Assembly: GCA_025358085.1 (NCBI GenBank)
Contig: JANYKT010000149.1
Span: 1-63,325, forward strand
Source: Deltaproteobacteria bacterium
Lineage (GTDB): Bacteria > Myxococcota > Myxococcia > Myxococcales > 40CM-4-68-19
DNA: 63,325 bases
Direction: 5' to 3'
Part shown: positions 60,837 through 63,325 of the stretch, in pieces
Numbering within the stretch: position 1 is the first letter of the stretch
Layout of the letters: each line of letters starts with the position of its first letter
Notes under the pieces: model-generated
The model's database searches: none
Told to the model about the DNA's origin: nothing
What the model saw: the letters and a program-made list of their open reading frames with translations, nothing else
Program-made: the position numbers and the translations under genes

Positions 60837-63325
60837 GTGGCTCTCGGCAAGAACTTTCGGCTCCCGTTGGACGTCCGTCCGGTTCGTTACCACACGCACC
60901 TGGCGCCCGACCTGAAGGCCGGCACCTTCGACGGCCGCCTCGAACTTGAAGTGCAAATCGATCAGCCGCGCCGGGAGATCTACCTGCACGGCAACGCGCT
61001 GCAGGTGACGCGGGCGCGCGCGCGGGTCGCCGGTAAGACGGTGAAAGCAAAGGCCGTCGCCGACCTCGAGAGCGAGACGGTGACTTTGACCTTCGACGAG
61101 GAGCTGCCCAAAGGGATGGCGGTTCTCGACGTGGCCTGGACGGGCATGTTCAGCCCCGGCCTGCGCGGGCTCTATCGCGCCGGTCCGCTCGCGGTCACGC
61201 AGTTCGAGGCCGCTGACGCGCGCCGCGTCTTTCCCTGCTTCGACGAGCCTGCCTTCAAGGCGGTGTGGCGCGTGAATCTCATCGGTATCCCGAAGGGCGC
61301 GGTGGCGATCGGCAATGGCGCGGTGGTGAAAGATCAGATTGAAGAGAACGGCCTGCGCACCATTCAATTCGCCGATACGCCGAAGCTATCGAGTTATCTG
61401 ATTGCGCTGTGTATCGGCGACCTCGATGCGCACCCCGCGCAGGACGTGCGCGGCTCGGCGGTGCGGACCTGGGCAGTGCCGGAAAAGAAGGCGCTGACGG
61501 CCTTTGGACAAGAGGTCGCGGTAGCGGTGCTGCCGCTGCTCGAGGATTACTTCGCCCAACCCTATGCCTACGGGAAGGTTGACCAGATCGGCGTGCCCGA
61601 TTTCGAGGCCGGCGCGATGGAGAACGCGGGCGCCATCACCTATCGGGAAGTCGCCTTGTTGCTCGACCCGAAGACGGCGCCGCTGAACGTTCAAAAGCGC
61701 GTGGCGGAAGTGATTACCCACGAGCTCTCGCATCAATGGTTTGGGAATCTCGTGACCATGGTGTGGTGGGACGATCTCTGGCTCAATGAAGCATTCGCCA
61801 CCTGGATGGCCTACAAGATCGTTAATCAATGGCGGCCCGGCTGGCGCGTCTGGATGGACTTCGAAGTGGGGAAGGGCGCGGCGTTGCACCTCGACGCATT
61901 GAAGAGCTCCCATCCGATCCGCGCCGAGATCCGCAATGCGGAGGAAGCCGGCGAATCATTCGATGCCATCACCTATGAAAAGGGAGGCGCGATCCTGCGC
62001 ATGATTGAAGGCTACCTTGGCGAGGACGCTTTCCGTGAAGGTATCCGGCTCTATATGCGGACGCACCGCGAAAAGAACGCCACCGCCGATGATTTGTGGG
62101 GCGCGTTGGCCGAGTCGTCCGGCCAGCCGATCCTGGAGTTGGCCAATGGCTGGATCCGCAAGGTCGGCTATCCCCTGGTCAGCGTGGCCGAGCGCGGGGG
62201 AAAAATCGTACTCTCCCAGCGGCGCTTCTTCTCGGACCCGGACGCGCGCGAGGACGGCGAGGGCACTCGCTGGCTGGTGCCGGTGGTGTTGCGCTGGAAG
62301 GATCGCGCGGGCCTGAAGGAAAAGCGCGTGCTGCTGCGCGAGTTTGAAGAGACGCTCGACCTGGGAGAGGTCGAGTGGGTGATGGCCAATGTGGGGGCGC
62401 GCGGATTCTATCGAGTTCATTACGAGCTCGATCTGCTCAAGCGGCTGGATGTTCCGGCGCTTGGGCCCGAAGAGAAGATGTCGCTCGTCAGCGACCAGTG
62501 GGCGCTCGTGCGCGCCGGCGTCGAGAAGGTGGGCGCCTTCCTGCACCTGCTCGCCTCGCTCAATCACGAGCCTGACCATGTCGTTCTCGACGAGGTGATT
62601 GCGCGGCTGTCGTTTCTCGAGCACCGCTGCGTGGCGGACCAGGACCGCTCTCCGTTCCAGGCGTGGGTGCGCGGCCTCTTCGCCGGCTCCGGCGCCGATC
62701 TGGGCTGGGACCCGAGCTCCGGCGAGGACGACGACCGCAAGCTGCAGCGCGCCGCCGTGCTGCGCGCGCTGGCGTTGATTGCGCGGGACCCGGCGATCAT
62801 CGGCGAGGCGCAGGAGCGCTTCCGGCTGCATCTCTCCAAGCATCCGCACCCGGTCGATCCCAACCTGCTCGATATCGTGGTCGCGGCGGCGGCACGCGCG
62901 GCGGACAGCAAACTTTTCGAGCATCTCTTGAGCCATGCGGCGACCGAACTCGACCCGGCCGCGAAGCGCCGCTATCTCCACGCACTCGCCATGGTGGAGC
63001 ACCCCGATTTGACGGCCCGTTCCGTGGAACTTGCGCTCTCGCCGTCAGTGCAGATGCAGGACTTCGCCAGCTATCTGGCCACGCTGCTCGGGAATCGCCA
63101 TACGCGGGAGGCCGCGTGGCAACTCATTGAGTCGCGCTGGGATGAGGTGCGCAAGAAGGGGGACTCTCCGATGATTACGCGCCGCATCGTCGAGTCGCTG
63201 GGGAATCTTCCGGACCGCAAGCACCTGGCGGCAATTGAAGTGTTCCTCGCCGCGCACCCGCTCGAGTCGGCCCGGCAGGCGACCGCGCAGACACTGGAGC
63301 GGCTCCGGATGGACGTGGCGCTGCG
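60837..63325 (+). CDS. M1-family aminopeptidase (PepN/ERAP type), truncated by window end
   Basis: At least 829 residues are visible and the frame is open at the window end. GTG 60837 has GAAGGAGG upstream. No signal peptide, so cytosolic. Exopeptidase motif FEAGAMENAGAITYRE; zinc site VITHELSHQWFGNLVTMVWW then DDLWLNEAFATW (HExxH-18-E). TYEKGGAILRMIEGYLG follows. The C-terminal helical ERAP1-like domain begins about residue 520. It removes N-terminal residues from peptides. Unlike the M1 protein at 2122 it has the full GAMEN motif and no leader. Confidence 0.95.
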   Translation, partial: MALGKNFRLPLDVRPVRYHTHLAPDLKAGTFDGRLELEVQIDQPRREIYLHGNALQVTRARARVAGKTVKAKAVADLESETVTLTFDEELPKGMAVLDVAWTGMFSPGLRGLYRAGPLAVTQFEAADARRVFPCFDEPAFKAVWRVNLIGIPKGAVAIGNGAVVKDQIEENGLRTIQFADTPKLSSYLIALCIGDLDAHPAQDVRGSAVRTWAVPEKKALTAFGQEVAVAVLPLLEDYFAQPYAYGKVDQIGVPDFEAGAMENAGAITYREVALLLDPKTAPLNVQKRVAEVITHELSHQWFGNLVTMVWWDDLWLNEAFATWMAYKIVNQWRPGWRVWMDFEVGKGAALHLDALKSSHPIRAEIRNAEEAGESFDAITYEKGGAILRMIEGYLGEDAFREGIRLYMRTHREKNATADDLWGALAESSGQPILELANGWIRKVGYPLVSVAERGGKIVLSQRRFFSDPDAREDGEGTRWLVPVVLRWKDRAGLKEKRVLLREFEETLDLGEVEWVMANVGARGFYRVHYELDLLKRLDVPALGPEEKMSLVSDQWALVRAGVEKVGAFLHLLASLNHEPDHVVLDEVIARLSFLEHRCVADQDRSPFQAWVRGLFAGSGADLGWDPSSGEDDDRKLQRAAVLRALALIARDPAIIGEAQERFRLHLSKHPHPVDPNLLDIVVAAAARAADSKLFEHLLSHAATELDPAAKRRYLHALAMVEHPDLTARSVELALSPSVQMQDFASYLATLLGNRHTREAAWQLIESRWDEVRKKGDSPMITRRIVESLGNLPDRKHLAAIEVFLAAHPLESARQATAQTLERLRMDVAL

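Overview
The window looks like chromosome from a Myxococcota (delta-proteobacterial) genome. It is very G+C rich by eye and shows strong third-position GC bias. It carries families typical of that group: a PilZ protein of the myxobacterial type, a DUF4388 protein, AgmX/PglI-type C-terminal domains, an FHA-AgmX fusion, Nfs/Glt-type envelope proteins and many Cys-rich or TPR lipoproteins. All assignments come from reading the translations; no database search was run.

Region 1 (1-23,700) is mostly housekeeping. It holds asnS, a secreted M1 peptidase, leuS-lptE, rpsT, mazG, a TPR/zinc-ribbon membrane protein with a DUF4388 protein, a PhoH - thioredoxin - 7TM/HD (PgpH-like, c-di-AMP phosphodiesterase family) run, an MFS transporter, a SlyD-type FKBP, a membrane gluzincin, PilZ, DUF192 and a Cys-rich lipoprotein. 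Two intergenic regions (8,452-8,636 and 15,746-15,812) hold palindromic repeats that share a GGGGACACCAT core.

Region 2 (23,775-37,857, all plus strand, mostly overlapping genes) has eight genes in the order expected for a NfsA-H / GltA-H operon: two outer-membrane barrels, two TPR proteins, a TPR lipoprotein, a small secreted protein, an FHA-TM-AgmX protein and a barrel. Next come a zinc-finger/GYF/TM protein resembling the front half of AgmX/GltJ, a protein with a cryptic RelA/SpoT-synthetase-like pattern, an unknown protein and a soluble GAF histidine kinase. No AglRQS (TolQR-type) motor genes are present in the operon.

Region 3 (37,900-41,700) has tRNA-Cys(GCA), a SAM methyltransferase, an unknown protein, a predicted outer-membrane barrel and a GT39-like membrane glycosyltransferase.

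Region 4 (41,906-51,744, ten plus-strand genes with overlaps or gaps of only a few bases) is the most unusual part. Its order is lipoprotein, OM barrel, periplasmic helical protein, CsgG/FlgO-like domain fused to a barrel, TPR lipoprotein, MotA-like, MotB-like with an OmpA domain, a FliF(C-terminal)-TM-FliG-like fusion, a lipoprotein with 23 consecutive glycines, and a TonB/AgmX-like protein. No other flagellar gene is present. I infer a trans-envelope machine with a flagellar-type stator and a minimal rotor, possibly working beside or powering the Nfs/Glt-like apparatus of region 2.

Region 5 (51,844-63,325) has a host-attachment-family protein, a double-kinase/double-receiver hybrid sensor kinase, an ice-binding-type (DUF3494) lipoprotein with Ig-like repeats and a small barrel partner, a class I glutamine amidotransferase, a secreted EndoU-like protein, a possible 39-aa membrane microprotein, and an M1 aminopeptidase cut by the window end.
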